DNA of 64,000 bases from Weizmannia acidilactici (GTDB taxonomy: Bacteria > Bacillota > Bacilli > Bacillales > Bacillaceae_C). The position numbers were made by a program, and so were the translations under genes. The stretch is from NCBI RefSeq assembly GCF_008974225.1, contig NZ_BKZR01000016.1:1-64000 (forward strand), read 5' to 3'. Positions 32,846 to 41,135 of the stretch are shown piece by piece. Every line of letters begins with the position of its first letter. The first letter of the stretch is position 1. The notes beneath the pieces were generated by a model. That model searched no databases. It worked only from the letters and a program-made list of their open reading frames with translations, and had not been told where the DNA came from.

Positions 32846-32873
32846 AGTTTACATAATATATATTATAAACAGT
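32846..32873 (-). other. dif: dif site (XerCD chromosome dimer resolution)
   Basis: Read on the minus strand, the 28 bp are ACTGTTTATAA, TATATA, TTATGTAAACT. The right 11-bp arm and the 6-bp centre are identical to B. subtilis dif as I recall it, and the left arm matches at 7 of 11 (24 of 28 overall). Single copy in this window, in a gene-free gap, 14 kb from the Ter/rtp block. Confidence 0.88.
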
Positions 32874-32888
32874 TCTGCAAAAAAGGTT

Positions 32889-32946
32889 CGTTTCTGTCTC
32901 AAAACAAGAGATTACTTTTAATAATGAGACAGAAACGGGTTTTTGC
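32889..32946. terminator. Bidirectional terminator beside dif
   Basis: CGTTTCTGTCTCA at 32889-32901 and TGAGACAGAAACG at 32925-32937 form a perfect 13-bp stem with T-runs on both outer flanks. It shields dif from the minus-strand gene at 32993. Confidence 0.82.
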
Positions 32947-32992
32947 AATAGAACGCATTGTTCGTTCTATTCACTTGATCACACATATAGCA

Positions 32993-34558
32993 TTAATCTT
33001 CGAGCCAGAGTACGTCATATTTCATTTTCATCCATTTTTTCATATTTTTATCATCATCCAAGCGCCTGTATTGCTCAATGATCCGGTCATAAATTTTCTC
33101 ATTTTTATCAATCACCGACATACACTCACTTAAAAATTGGATGCTTTTTTCCGCATCATAATGTTTGTCCAAATAATATTCACACCATAATACTAAATTG
33201 ATTAAATCGTTTTCAATGGTTTCACGAATTTCCATGAACCAATCATCATAAATGGCCGTTAAAAATCCGGGCTTTAAAATTGTCATAATTTGCTGGCATT
33301 TACGCCATTTTATCCCTTCGTTTGGCTCGTTTTTGGCTTCTTTAATCAAGTCCTGTAAGTCGAGCGTGTCGCTTGTAATATTGCCTGACAGGAAAACATT
33401 TTCCCGATCCATTGTAATAAATTGTTCTTTAATGTTTACCAATTTTTTTAAATAAGACAAATATACCCTTAAATTCTTTCTCGCTTGCTGCAGCGGTACA
33501 TCCGGCCATAACGCCTCGCAAATTTGCTCTCTGGAAGCGGTTTGGTGAAAAACCAAATAAATCAGGATCTGCTTGGCACTTCTGCGATTCCATCCGTCCA
33601 CGATTTCTTTCCCGTTAATGAAGACCCGAAAACGGTCTAGAAATTCGACCCGGATTTGCTTATACCATTGCGCTTTTTTGGCGGCCTGTTTGTATATCAC
33701 TTTAGTGAATTTTATGGTCTGATCCCTTATGTTTGAAAAAAACGGGCTTGCCGCAACCTTGCTGGTATCCGGCAGAATAAAAGATAAAATGCGGGATGCG
33801 GTTGTTTTCGGGTTGTCTAATGTGACCAGCATTTTAGCGTCATTTACTGTTTGAAAAAATATATTTGGCTTCGCATATAAATGGAGGAACAAATAATGCG
33901 GCGGAAATATGCAATCCATGTCGCCGGATAAAATCAATACCGGAATTTTGATGGCACGCAAATCTTCCACCGGCGAAGCTTCCGCAATAATAGCGGCCAG
34001 ACGGATGAATAGTTCCGGCTTTTGTATTTCCAGACAGTTTTTCAGTTTTTGGACTGCGGGATCTTCCGGGAAAAGCATGGTCATGTTTTCGACGAAATAC
34101 ATGGCAGGGAAAAAACGTCCGTTATTGCTGATTTGTACTTGGAACTGCCTTACCTGCTTTCCGATATGCGGCGGATAGCAAGGCAGTGACATCAAAACCA
34201 GGTGTTCAACGGACGATTCGTATAATCTGGCGTACTTTGCTGCAATTAATGCCCCAAAGCCGATGCCGGCAAGCCGGATTTTGTTTAATTGGAGGGTTTC
34301 CAATAAAACCTTTAAATCTTCCACAAATGTATCAAGTGTATAATCTTCCGCCCCCCTTTCCGCCTGTGTTTTCCCATGCCCTCTTAAATCATATAAAATC
34401 AATTGGAAATGCTGTTCTAAATGCGGAATAAGGTCATCGAATAGATGGTGGTCGCACATTGCCGCATGGACAAGGACCATGACACCGTCGCTGCTGTTTG
34501 GCTGTTTCTGTCTAATTGAGCAATAGACCTGCCCGTATCCGGTTTGAACGTACGGCAT
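32993..34558 (-). CDS. Alpha/beta-hydrolase-fold sensor fused to a BTAD-type DNA-binding regulator
   Basis: A 521-aa fusion. Residues about 1-265 are an alpha/beta-hydrolase fold (VMVLVHAAMCDHHLFDDLIP, LILYDLRGHGKTQ). The nucleophile elbow, normally GxSxG, reads GIGFG near residue 98-102, and the late His region reads NDAKMLVTLDNP with no His, so catalysis is unlikely. Residues about 300-376 form an OmpR/AfsR-type winged helix (FRVFINGKEIVDGWNRRSAK, ICEALWPDVPLQQARKNLRVYLSYLKK), followed by a helical BTAD-like domain. The likely role is a ligand-sensing transcription factor. GGAGGG lies 9 nt before ATG 34558. Divergent from a small gene and the SDR at 35090, its possible target. Confidence 0.82.
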   Translation of the reverse strand: MPYVQTGYGQVYCSIRQKQPNSSDGVMVLVHAAMCDHHLFDDLIPHLEQHFQLILYDLRGHGKTQAERGAEDYTLDTFVEDLKVLLETLQLNKIRLAGIGFGALIAAKYARLYESSVEHLVLMSLPCYPPHIGKQVRQFQVQISNNGRFFPAMYFVENMTMLFPEDPAVQKLKNCLEIQKPELFIRLAAIIAEASPVEDLRAIKIPVLILSGDMDCIFPPHYLFLHLYAKPNIFFQTVNDAKMLVTLDNPKTTASRILSFILPDTSKVAASPFFSNIRDQTIKFTKVIYKQAAKKAQWYKQIRVEFLDRFRVFINGKEIVDGWNRRSAKQILIYLVFHQTASREQICEALWPDVPLQQARKNLRVYLSYLKKLVNIKEQFITMDRENVFLSGNITSDTLDLQDLIKEAKNEPNEGIKWRKCQQIMTILKPGFLTAIYDDWFMEIRETIENDLINLVLWCEYYLDKHYDAEKSIQFLSECMSVIDKNEKIYDRIIEQYRRLDDDKNMKKWMKMKYDVLWLED

Positions 34559-34696
34559 ACACAAGCACCCTCCAACCTGATTGTGTAATGTAAGTGTAAC
34601 GATGGGATTGCTACAATGTTTTTAAATAGCTTACATGATGCATCAATTTTGCATCTGTTTGCACCCAACTATGAATGTGTCACAGGAGTTTTCAAC

Positions 34697-34864
34697 ATGT
34701 ATTCATTGGAACAATTCGAAAAGGATATTCAGGAAATTCTCGATAAATATAATGGCAATCAATGGATTCTTGACCGCCTCTTATTACATATTTTAGAAGA
34801 TGAGTCGTTATCCCTCCAACAAAAAGCGTCTTATTTAAGAATTTTATTGAAGTATAAATCATAA
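34697..34864 (+). CDS. Small protein of 55 aa, unknown
   Basis: MYSLEQFEKDIQEILDKYNG and a helical remainder (LDRLLLHILEDESLSLQQKAS). ATG 34697 is set by CAGGAG 8 nt upstream; the longer frame lacks a ribosome site. It is acidic and mostly helical, without recognised family motifs. It is divergent from the hydrolase-fold regulator and upstream of the SDR. Confidence 0.6.
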   Translation: MYSLEQFEKDIQEILDKYNGNQWILDRLLLHILEDESLSLQQKASYLRILLKYKS

Positions 34865-34987
34865 TTGCCGCCGGAATGACAAAAGGACGGCCCTCTTTTA
34901 TATCCTTTCTTACGCTTTTACACTTTATGGATGTTTTAAAAACTGGAAATTGATGTAAGGCATTTTTTTGAAAAGTACCCTCTTATA

Positions 34988-35046
34988 TTGTAAACCTTTT
35001 TTTGTGGTGCTACACTAAAGATTGCAAAGAATGGTAAGCGCTTACT
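34988..35046 (+). promoter_or_regulatory. SDR gene promoter with downstream cre
   Basis: TTGTAA at 34988-34993, a 17-bp spacer and TACACT at 35011-35016 with a TGC extended -10. GGTAAGCGCTTACT at 35033-35046 has the perfect cre core and differs from consensus only at the end bases. Its place at about +10 to +25 suits CcpA roadblock repression. Confidence 0.75.
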
Positions 35047-35089
35047 AATCTTTGGGGTTTTTAATCTTTAAGACCAGGAGGAATGCACC

Positions 35090-35836
35090 ATGTCAGGCAG
35101 AGTAGCAGTCATTACAGGCGCCGGCAGCGGGATAGGCCGGGAAACATGTTTAACATTTGCGCGCAAAGGCGAAAAAGTCGTCGTTGCTGATATTAATGAA
35201 GAAAAAGGGCTTGAAACGACCGAGCTGGTCAAAGCGGAAGGCGGAGAAGCTGTTTTTGTCAATACAGATGTTTCGAAATTTGAAGAAGTGGAAGCGCTTG
35301 TTGACCAGGCTGTGGAAACGTACGGATCTATAGATATTATGTTTAATAACGCCGGGATCGGGAAGATGGGACATGTCCTGAGTTTAAATATAGAAGATTA
35401 TTTGCACGTGATTGATGTCAATCAGCACGGAGTGGCGTACGGCATTATTGCTGCCGGCAGGAAAATGCGTGACCTTGATATAAAAGGTGTGATCATCAAT
35501 TCCGCTTCTGTTTTCGGATATTTGGCCAATTTCGGGACGTTCCCTTACCAAGCTTCCAAAGGCGCGGTCCGGATGATGACCCAAAACGCGGCATTGGAAC
35601 TTTCCCAATACGGCATCCGGGTAGTCGGCATTGCCCCGGGCAGCGTGGATACGTCGATTATCCAGGCCTATAAAGATGCCGGAATGACGCAGAAAATGAA
35701 AGAACAGCAAATGCGGAAAGAATTGATCCGGCCGGAAGCAATCGCCAATGCAGTTTACCTGCTGACCCTCGAAGAAGCGGATGTCATCAATGGCAGCGTT
35801 GTTATGCTCGATGACGGCTATGCATCGTTTAAATAA
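35090..35836 (+). CDS. SDR-family NAD(P)-dependent oxidoreductase
   Basis: Classical short-chain dehydrogenase of 248 aa: TGAGSGIGRE near residue 9, NNAGIG near 87, catalytic Ser in INSASVFGY near 137, YQASKGA near 151 (Tyr and Lys), and APGSVDT near 183. The substrate cannot be read; catabolite control suggests a carbohydrate- or acetoin-like ketone or alcohol. CAGGAGG precedes the ATG. It may be governed by the neighbouring hydrolase-fold regulator. Confidence 0.88.
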   Translation: MSGRVAVITGAGSGIGRETCLTFARKGEKVVVADINEEKGLETTELVKAEGGEAVFVNTDVSKFEEVEALVDQAVETYGSIDIMFNNAGIGKMGHVLSLNIEDYLHVIDVNQHGVAYGIIAAGRKMRDLDIKGVIINSASVFGYLANFGTFPYQASKGAVRMMTQNAALELSQYGIRVVGIAPGSVDTSIIQAYKDAGMTQKMKEQQMRKELIRPEAIANAVYLLTLEEADVINGSVVMLDDGYASFK

Positions 35837-36237
35837 ACAAATAATATTCCCCTCATCATGCCGTTCAGAAGGACCCGTTTCCCTTTTGGACGGTTGTGTT
35901 TTGTTTCAGGCCAGCCGCGGCACACCATATTTTTTGGGGTGAAATCGATGAAAATTAGTGGCCCTGCAGTATGGAGAAATGCAAAATCAGCCTTTTGATA
36001 TTTTTTAACCGGAAAATCCCTTCAGCAATTCATGTACCTCCTACAAGGTACGAAGAGAATAAACGGATGACCTTCCCTCCTGCTTTTCTAAACAACTGTA
36101 TTCCTGCACCATTTTTGACGTTTTTGTGGCGGTTTATGTTACAATATTCGTACAGCTCTCATTTTTACTTTTTGCCAGGCTGTCGGCCTCCTTGCTTCTG
36201 GAGGTTTGGAAGAATTTTTAGGAAAGCGGGAGTATGT
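35837..36237 (+). promoter_or_regulatory. Leader region of the MFS exporter
   Basis: No gene is supported in these 400 bp. A promoter lies at 36115-36145: TTGACG, 19 bp, TACAAT with a TGT extended -10. The roughly 85-nt leader then contains CCTCC (about 36189) able to pair with GGAGG (about 36202) in a short hairpin. The rest (35837-36110) shows nothing recognisable. Confidence 0.5.
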
Positions 36238-37428
36238 ATGGGAAGTCAATCTTTTTCTTCGGCGCCGCTACAGGCTGAAAATCTGCTTTACCGGCGTGCG
36301 CTTTATACGTTCAGCGGAGCACACTTTTTGAACGACCTGGTCACTACCGGCATGGTGCCCGCTCTGGTCGTCATGTATAAGCATGCGTTGGATTTAAATT
36401 ATACGCAATCCACGTTAATCGTGCTCGTTTCTTATTTTGCTTCGTCCGTGACACAGCCGGTCTTTGGCATGCTGACAGACCGCAGGCCGCGCGTCTGGCT
36501 TTTTTCGCTTGGGGTCTTTTTGTCCATCTCCGGACTTGCCTTTACTGCGGTTGCGCCGTCCCTTGGATGGCTTTTAGTATGCATTGCCGTATCTGGATTC
36601 GGTTCGGGTGTTTTTCATCCTGAAGCTTCACGGGGCACGCATTTTGCGTCCGGCTTGAAAAAAGGATTGGCGCAGGCCATTTTCCAGGTGGGCGGAAATG
36701 CTGGCCAGGCTGTCGGGCCGTTAATGATTCCGCTCTTTTTGGCCCATACCGGCATCCACGGCCTCATCTGGCTGCTTCCGGTCGCATTTTTATCGCTCAT
36801 CTTGACAGTTCCGCTGCTCGGCTGGATGAACGGCAAAGTCCAGAATATCAAACGCACTAAAAAAGAAATGGCCGGAAAAAACCATATTCCCGGCGTCATT
36901 CTACTCGTCCTTGTGATCATTTTACGTTCCTGGTGCCAGGTTGGCGTCGTTATTTTCCTGCCGTTTTATCTGAAACATGCAAGCTTGGAAACGACTGAAC
37001 TGCTGAATTTTGTGTTTGTCGGGGCCGGTGCGCTCGGCACGCTTTTTGGCGGGATGATTTCGGACAGGGTCGGGATGAAACGGCTGCTTGTTGTTTCCAT
37101 GTTCCTAGCCACGCCGTTTGCGCTTTTGCTTCCGCATTTAAGCGGCTGGCTTTCCGTTTTGGATTTGCTCTGTTTCGGCTTCAGCGTCTTATCAAGTTTT
37201 TCTGTCGGCGTGGTTTATATGCAGAAGCTTCTGCCGAAAAATATTGCCCTGGCGTCTGGCCTGTCAATCGGCTTTGGCGTTGGCGCGGGCGGAATCGGTT
37301 CTGTGTTTATGGGCGGCATTTCCGACCTGTTCGGCGTTGCGGCTGTATTTACCATCCTGTCGTTTTTGCCGATGATCGGGGCCATTCTTTCTTGGTTCCT
37401 GCCGAATGAGAAAAAACTTGCTTCTTAA
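36238..37428 (+). CDS. MFS transporter, fosmidomycin-resistance (Fsr) type
   Basis: Proton-driven exporter, 396 aa, with about 12 membrane helices. AHFLNDLVTTGMVPALVVMY near residue 27, the loop motif GMLTDRRPRVW near 75, and SGFGSGVFHPEASRGTHFAS near 115 (the FHPEA motif of Fsr-type carriers). A charged central loop (KVQNIKRTKKEMAGKN) separates the halves. ATG 36238 is chosen because the family begins here and GGGAG precedes it. Its stop overlaps the cwlJ stop by 4 bp, tail to tail. Substrate unknown. Confidence 0.87.
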   Translation: MGSQSFSSAPLQAENLLYRRALYTFSGAHFLNDLVTTGMVPALVVMYKHALDLNYTQSTLIVLVSYFASSVTQPVFGMLTDRRPRVWLFSLGVFLSISGLAFTAVAPSLGWLLVCIAVSGFGSGVFHPEASRGTHFASGLKKGLAQAIFQVGGNAGQAVGPLMIPLFLAHTGIHGLIWLLPVAFLSLILTVPLLGWMNGKVQNIKRTKKEMAGKNHIPGVILLVLVIILRSWCQVGVVIFLPFYLKHASLETTELLNFVFVGAGALGTLFGGMISDRVGMKRLLVVSMFLATPFALLLPHLSGWLSVLDLLCFGFSVLSSFSVGVVYMQKLLPKNIALASGLSIGFGVGAGGIGSVFMGGISDLFGVAAVFTILSFLPMIGAILSWFLPNEKKLAS

Positions 37429-37853
37429 AAAGTCATATAAACATTAACGCATGTTTCTGCAGTGGGCTCGTAAAAACAATGCAGCTTATACCGGTCAACG
37501 AACGGCTGGTTGTACCATGTGGGCGGGCAGTCCCCTTCCGGCCTGAAATACCATAAACTGTATTTTGCCGGCCAGTACCTTTCCCCGTTCACAACACGCT
37601 TCGCGAGCCGCCGTTCAGTTTCCCTTGCCCGCTGGTAAAAATAGCCATGGATTACCGCCTCAAAAGCGTGCGGCTGATAAACCATCTGCGGGATCGTCCG
37701 TATGCCGATAAAATCTGAACAGTTGGCCCTGATCCGGTTAATGCCGACATTGCCGACAAGCAGCATACCTAGCTGCCCCTCCCCTTCTGCTTCTGCCCTT
37801 AAGAGCCGCGCCAATAAATCGATATCTGCACTCGTTGCTTTTACAACTGCCAT
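37425..37853 (-). CDS. cwlJ: Spore cortex-lytic enzyme CwlJ
   Basis: Cell wall hydrolase of 142 aa, exactly the length of B. subtilis CwlJ and very similar along its whole length: VVKATSADIDLLARLLRAEA, GMLLVGNVGINRIRANCSDF, YQPHAFEAVIHGYFYQRARE, GERYWPAKYSLWYFRP. It degrades spore cortex peptidoglycan during germination and acts in the spore coat with GerQ, which is not in this window. GGGAGG precedes the ATG at 37853; the longer frame has no ribosome site. Confidence 0.94.
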   Translation of the reverse strand: MAVVKATSADIDLLARLLRAEAEGEGQLGMLLVGNVGINRIRANCSDFIGIRTIPQMVYQPHAFEAVIHGYFYQRARETERRLAKRVVNGERYWPAKYSLWYFRPEGDCPPTWYNQPFVDRYKLHCFYEPTAETCVNVYMTF

Positions 37854-37983
37854 TTTGAACCTCCCTGTTGCTTTAAGCTGTTTTATCACTGCACAGGTTC
37901 CGTTTTTTATCCTATTCCGGCTGGAACATGAATAGAACCAAAAATAGAAAGTTTATCTTCGGTATCTTTTCTTACAATCTGCT

Positions 37984-38012
37984 TGCTTCCGCAGTTTCCT
38001 GTTTCTATAATA
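37984..38012 (+). promoter_or_regulatory. Promoter of the adenine deaminase gene
   Basis: TTGCTT at 37984-37989, a 17-bp spacer and a perfect TATAAT at 38007-38012, with the ribosome site about 45 bp downstream. No purine riboswitch is seen. Confidence 0.75.
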
Positions 38013-38069
38013 AACTACTAAATAAATGCAACAAACGCCATGCATTCGCGAAAGAAAGGGGTAATGGCG

Positions 38070-39800
38070 GTGGAAATGGAACTATTGAAAAAAAGGATAC
38101 TGGTGGCGGTCGGGGAAATCCCTGCAGATACAGTCATTAAAAACGGAAAAATCATCGATGTGTTTAACCTTGAAATTTTATCCGGGGATATTGCCATTAC
38201 CGATGGGACCATTGCCGGAATCGGCACTTATGAAGGCAAAGAAACAATTGATACGGGGGATTGCTTTGTCGTACCGGGGCTGATTGACGCCCATGTCCAT
38301 ATTGAGTCTTCTATGGTATGCCCTTCTGAATTTGAAAAAGTCGTTTTGCCGCACGGTGTGACTGCAGTTGTGGCGGATCCGCATGAAATCGCAAATGTGC
38401 TCGGGGAAGCCGGCATTACTTTTATGCTGGAAAATTCCGAAGGGCTGGATTTGGATGTGTTTTTTATGCTCCCTTCATGCGTGCCCGCCACACCTTTTGA
38501 ACATGCGGGCGCCGTTTTATTGAACGAACAGCTCTCCCCCTTTTACAAACATCCGAGGGTGCTCGGCCTTGCAGAAGTAATGGATTATCCAAGTGTGAAA
38601 AATTTGGATCCGCAAATGCTCGAAAAACTTGTTGCTGCTTCCCCGTATAAAATTGACGGGCATGGTGCCGGGCTGGACCGGGCCGGTATCAATGTTTTTG
38701 CTGCAGCGGGTATACAAACGGACCATGAGTGTGTCACGCCGGAACAGGTGAAAGAAAGGCTCTCCAACGGAATGTACGTCATGCTCCGACAAGGTTCCGC
38801 AGCGAAAAATTTAAAAGACCTGCTTGTTGCGGTGAATGACAGTAACCGCAGCCGTTGTATGTTTTGCACAGATGATAAACATTTGGACGATCTGATTGCA
38901 GAAGGGAGCATTGACCATCATATCAGGCTAGCTGTGGAACAAGGATTTAATCCATTGGCAGCCGTGCAGATGGCAACCATTAATGCGGCACAATGTTTCG
39001 GCCTGAAACATAAAGGCGCCGTCGCCCCCGGCTATGATGCAGACTTGATATTTGTGGAAGACTTGGACCGGTTTACGGTCAAAGCCGTGTATAAAGCCGG
39101 AAAGTGCGTGGCGAGAGATGGAAAACTGTTAAAAGAAGTTAGCCTGGATCAACTGGCCGGAACTATTTCCTCGTCCGTTTTTATCCGGGAAATCACGGAG
39201 GAAGATTTGTGCATCCCGGTCAGGAAAGGCCGAAAAGCCAATGTGATTGAAATTATACCGAATCAGATTGAAACACGCAAAAAGGTGATGGAAGTTCCAT
39301 CAGCAGGCGGGGCTTTTATGCCATCAACAGAACAGGATCTTGCAAAGCTGGCGGTGATCGAACGCCACCGGGCAACCGGGCATATCGGCCTGGCCATCTG
39401 CAAAGGGCTTGGCATCAGGACAGGTGCGGTTGCTTCCACCATCGCCCATGACTCCCATAATCTCATTGTGGCGGGTGTGAATGATGAAGACATCCTGCTC
39501 GCCATTGGAACGTTGAAAAAAATCGGCGGCGGGCTGGCTGTGGCGGATCAAGGGAAGCTGCTTGCTGCGATGCCGCTTCCAATTGCCGGGTTAATGTCCG
39601 GACAAAGCACCGAAAAGGCAGCCGCGCAATTTGCCGCGGTCAAGGAAGCCTTACGGGAAATTTGTGAGGACAAGGGATTTGATCTGCTGCTGACGCTATC
39701 ATTTTTAAGCTTGCCGGTGATCCCGGAATTGAAAATCACTGATTTGGGGCTGTTTGATTCTGTCACTTTTCAGCATATCGCCGTTTCTGCCCCAAGCTAA
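38070..39800 (+). CDS. adeC: Adenine deaminase
   Basis: Amidohydrolase converting adenine to hypoxanthine and ammonia, about 576 aa. Metal motif GLIDAHVHIESSMV near 65, then GVTAVVADPHEIANVLG, DGHGAGLD, QTDHECVTPEQ and TDDKHLDDLIAEGSIDHHIR. The C-terminal adenine-deaminase domain has GHIGLAICKGLGIRTGAVAS and HDSHNLIVAG. GTG 38070 is 8 nt after AAAGGGG, a better start than ATG 38064, which is 2 nt away. It stands alone between its own promoter and a strong terminator, in the purine salvage context of the pbuG-type permease at 55991. Confidence 0.92.
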   Translation: MEMELLKKRILVAVGEIPADTVIKNGKIIDVFNLEILSGDIAITDGTIAGIGTYEGKETIDTGDCFVVPGLIDAHVHIESSMVCPSEFEKVVLPHGVTAVVADPHEIANVLGEAGITFMLENSEGLDLDVFFMLPSCVPATPFEHAGAVLLNEQLSPFYKHPRVLGLAEVMDYPSVKNLDPQMLEKLVAASPYKIDGHGAGLDRAGINVFAAAGIQTDHECVTPEQVKERLSNGMYVMLRQGSAAKNLKDLLVAVNDSNRSRCMFCTDDKHLDDLIAEGSIDHHIRLAVEQGFNPLAAVQMATINAAQCFGLKHKGAVAPGYDADLIFVEDLDRFTVKAVYKAGKCVARDGKLLKEVSLDQLAGTISSSVFIREITEEDLCIPVRKGRKANVIEIIPNQIETRKKVMEVPSAGGAFMPSTEQDLAKLAVIERHRATGHIGLAICKGLGIRTGAVASTIAHDSHNLIVAGVNDEDILLAIGTLKKIGGGLAVADQGKLLAAMPLPIAGLMSGQSTEKAAAQFAAVKEALREICEDKGFDLLLTLSFLSLPVIPELKITDLGLFDSVTFQHIAVSAPS

Positions 39801-39839
39801 AAACGGAACCGGCCGGAATTTGCGGCCGGTTCCGTTTTT
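39799..39839. terminator. Bidirectional terminator between adeC and exoA
   Basis: AAAACGGAACCGGCC pairs with GGCCGGTTCCGTTTTT over a short loop, with A- and T-runs suited to both directions between convergent genes. Confidence 0.92.
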
Positions 39840-40594
39840 CAAAATTTCGTTTTCAAAAAAACTGGGCAGTGGTCGCTCCCCATTACTTCCGGATAAATGC
39901 CGGCATCTTTTAAATCATCGCACAACCTTTCCGAAACGATAAAATAATCAATCCGCCATCCGATGTTCCGTTCCCTGACTTTATTCATGTACGACCACCA
40001 CGTATAGGCCCCCTCAAGATCAGGATAAAAATAACGGAACGTATCGATAAAACCGCTGTTCAGCAAATCGGTCATTTTTTCGCGTTCTTCATCCGTAAAT
40101 CCTGAATTTCCGATGTTTGTTTTTGCGTTTTTTAAGTCAATTTCCTGGTGGGCGACATTCAAATCCCCGCACATGATCACCGGTTTACGGCAGTCAAGGT
40201 CCTTTAAATACGTTCGCATCTGATCTTCCCATTGCAGACGGAAACCGAGGCGGGACAAATCACGCTGTGAATTGGGTGTATATACATTAACCAGATAAAA
40301 GTTTTCATATTCCAGCGTCAGGATCCGGCCTTCCGGTTCCGTATCTTTTTCCCCGACGCCGTAATGCACTGACAGCGGTTGTTTTTTTGTAAAAACAGCT
40401 ATCCCCGAGTAGCCTTTCCGTTCAGCGTAATTCCAATATTGAAAATATCCATTCAAATCAAGGCTGATCTGCCCTTCCTGCAACTTCGTTTCCTGTACGC
40501 AAAAAATATCGGCATCCGCCTGTTCAAAAAAGTCTAGAAACCCTTTTTTGACGCAGGCGCGCAGCCCGTTCACATTCCATGAAATAAGTTTCAT
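39839..40594 (-). CDS. exoA: Exodeoxyribonuclease III / AP endonuclease
   Basis: Mg-dependent EEP-family nuclease of 251 aa that cuts at abasic sites and trims 3' ends in base-excision repair. Motifs: ISWNVNGLRA at the N-terminus, FCVQETKLQ near 31, NVYTPNSQRDLSRLGFR near 103, CGDLNVAHQEIDL near 142, RIDYFIVS near 215 and GSDHCPV near 239. It is followed on the same strand by a broken uracil/mismatch glycosylase gene upstream, a repair pair. Confidence 0.94.
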   Translation of the reverse strand: MKLISWNVNGLRACVKKGFLDFFEQADADIFCVQETKLQEGQISLDLNGYFQYWNYAERKGYSGIAVFTKKQPLSVHYGVGEKDTEPEGRILTLEYENFYLVNVYTPNSQRDLSRLGFRLQWEDQMRTYLKDLDCRKPVIMCGDLNVAHQEIDLKNAKTNIGNSGFTDEEREKMTDLLNSGFIDTFRYFYPDLEGAYTWWSYMNKVRERNIGWRIDYFIVSERLCDDLKDAGIYPEVMGSDHCPVFLKTKF

Positions 40595-40613
40595 CCCCTG
40601 TTTCTCCCCTTCT

Positions 40614-41118
40614 TTATCTGTTTTTTAATTGTACAAGCGGCCGGTATATCTTAACCATTTCCTCTAATTTCATCCGGACGAGGCCGCTTGATGAAGGGGC
40701 GACAAAATCGATCGTTCCCGGCACAACGAGCGGATTTTGGCCCCCCAGCCCGCCGCCTTTTTTTGCTGAACTGCTGGTAAACGCCTTTTTCGACATAGCA
40801 GACGATTTTAGGCTGGTACTGTTCAATTTTCTTTTTCAAGATGCTGCGGCCTTCTTCATATTCTTTCTTAGTAATTTCATCAGCAGCTTTCGTCGGGCGT
40901 GCAACGATATTCGTTAAGCCGTATTCCAACTCGAGAAGCCCAGCATCTTCTTCCAGTTTGTATTGTTTCGGCATCAACCCGGAATAATAGAGGATTTTCC
41001 AGAAACGGTTATTCGGGTTGGCGTAATGGTGGCCGTTTTTCCCCAATTTTAAACTTGGGTTGAATCCGACGAATAAAATATCTAAATTTTTGGAGATATA
41101 ATCCGGCACCACTCCCAA
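40614..41118 (-). pseudogene. mug: Mismatch-specific (G:T/U) DNA glycosylase, frameshifted
   Basis: The first 120 residues (DYISKNLDILFVGFNPSLKL, GHHYANPNNRFWKILYYSG, LEYGLTNIVARPTKAADEI) match the Mug/TDG family that removes U or T from G mispairs. At an A7 run (about 40769) the frame shifts; the true C-terminus LGGQNPLVVPGTIDFVAPSS and SGLVRMKLEEMVKIYRPL lies in another frame, ending at 40614. A one-base change restores about 168 aa. In the frame as read, about 155 aa are made with a scrambled tail lacking the SPSG-type catalytic loop. Confidence 0.85.
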
Positions 41119-41135
41119 TAAACTCCCTCCTGTTT

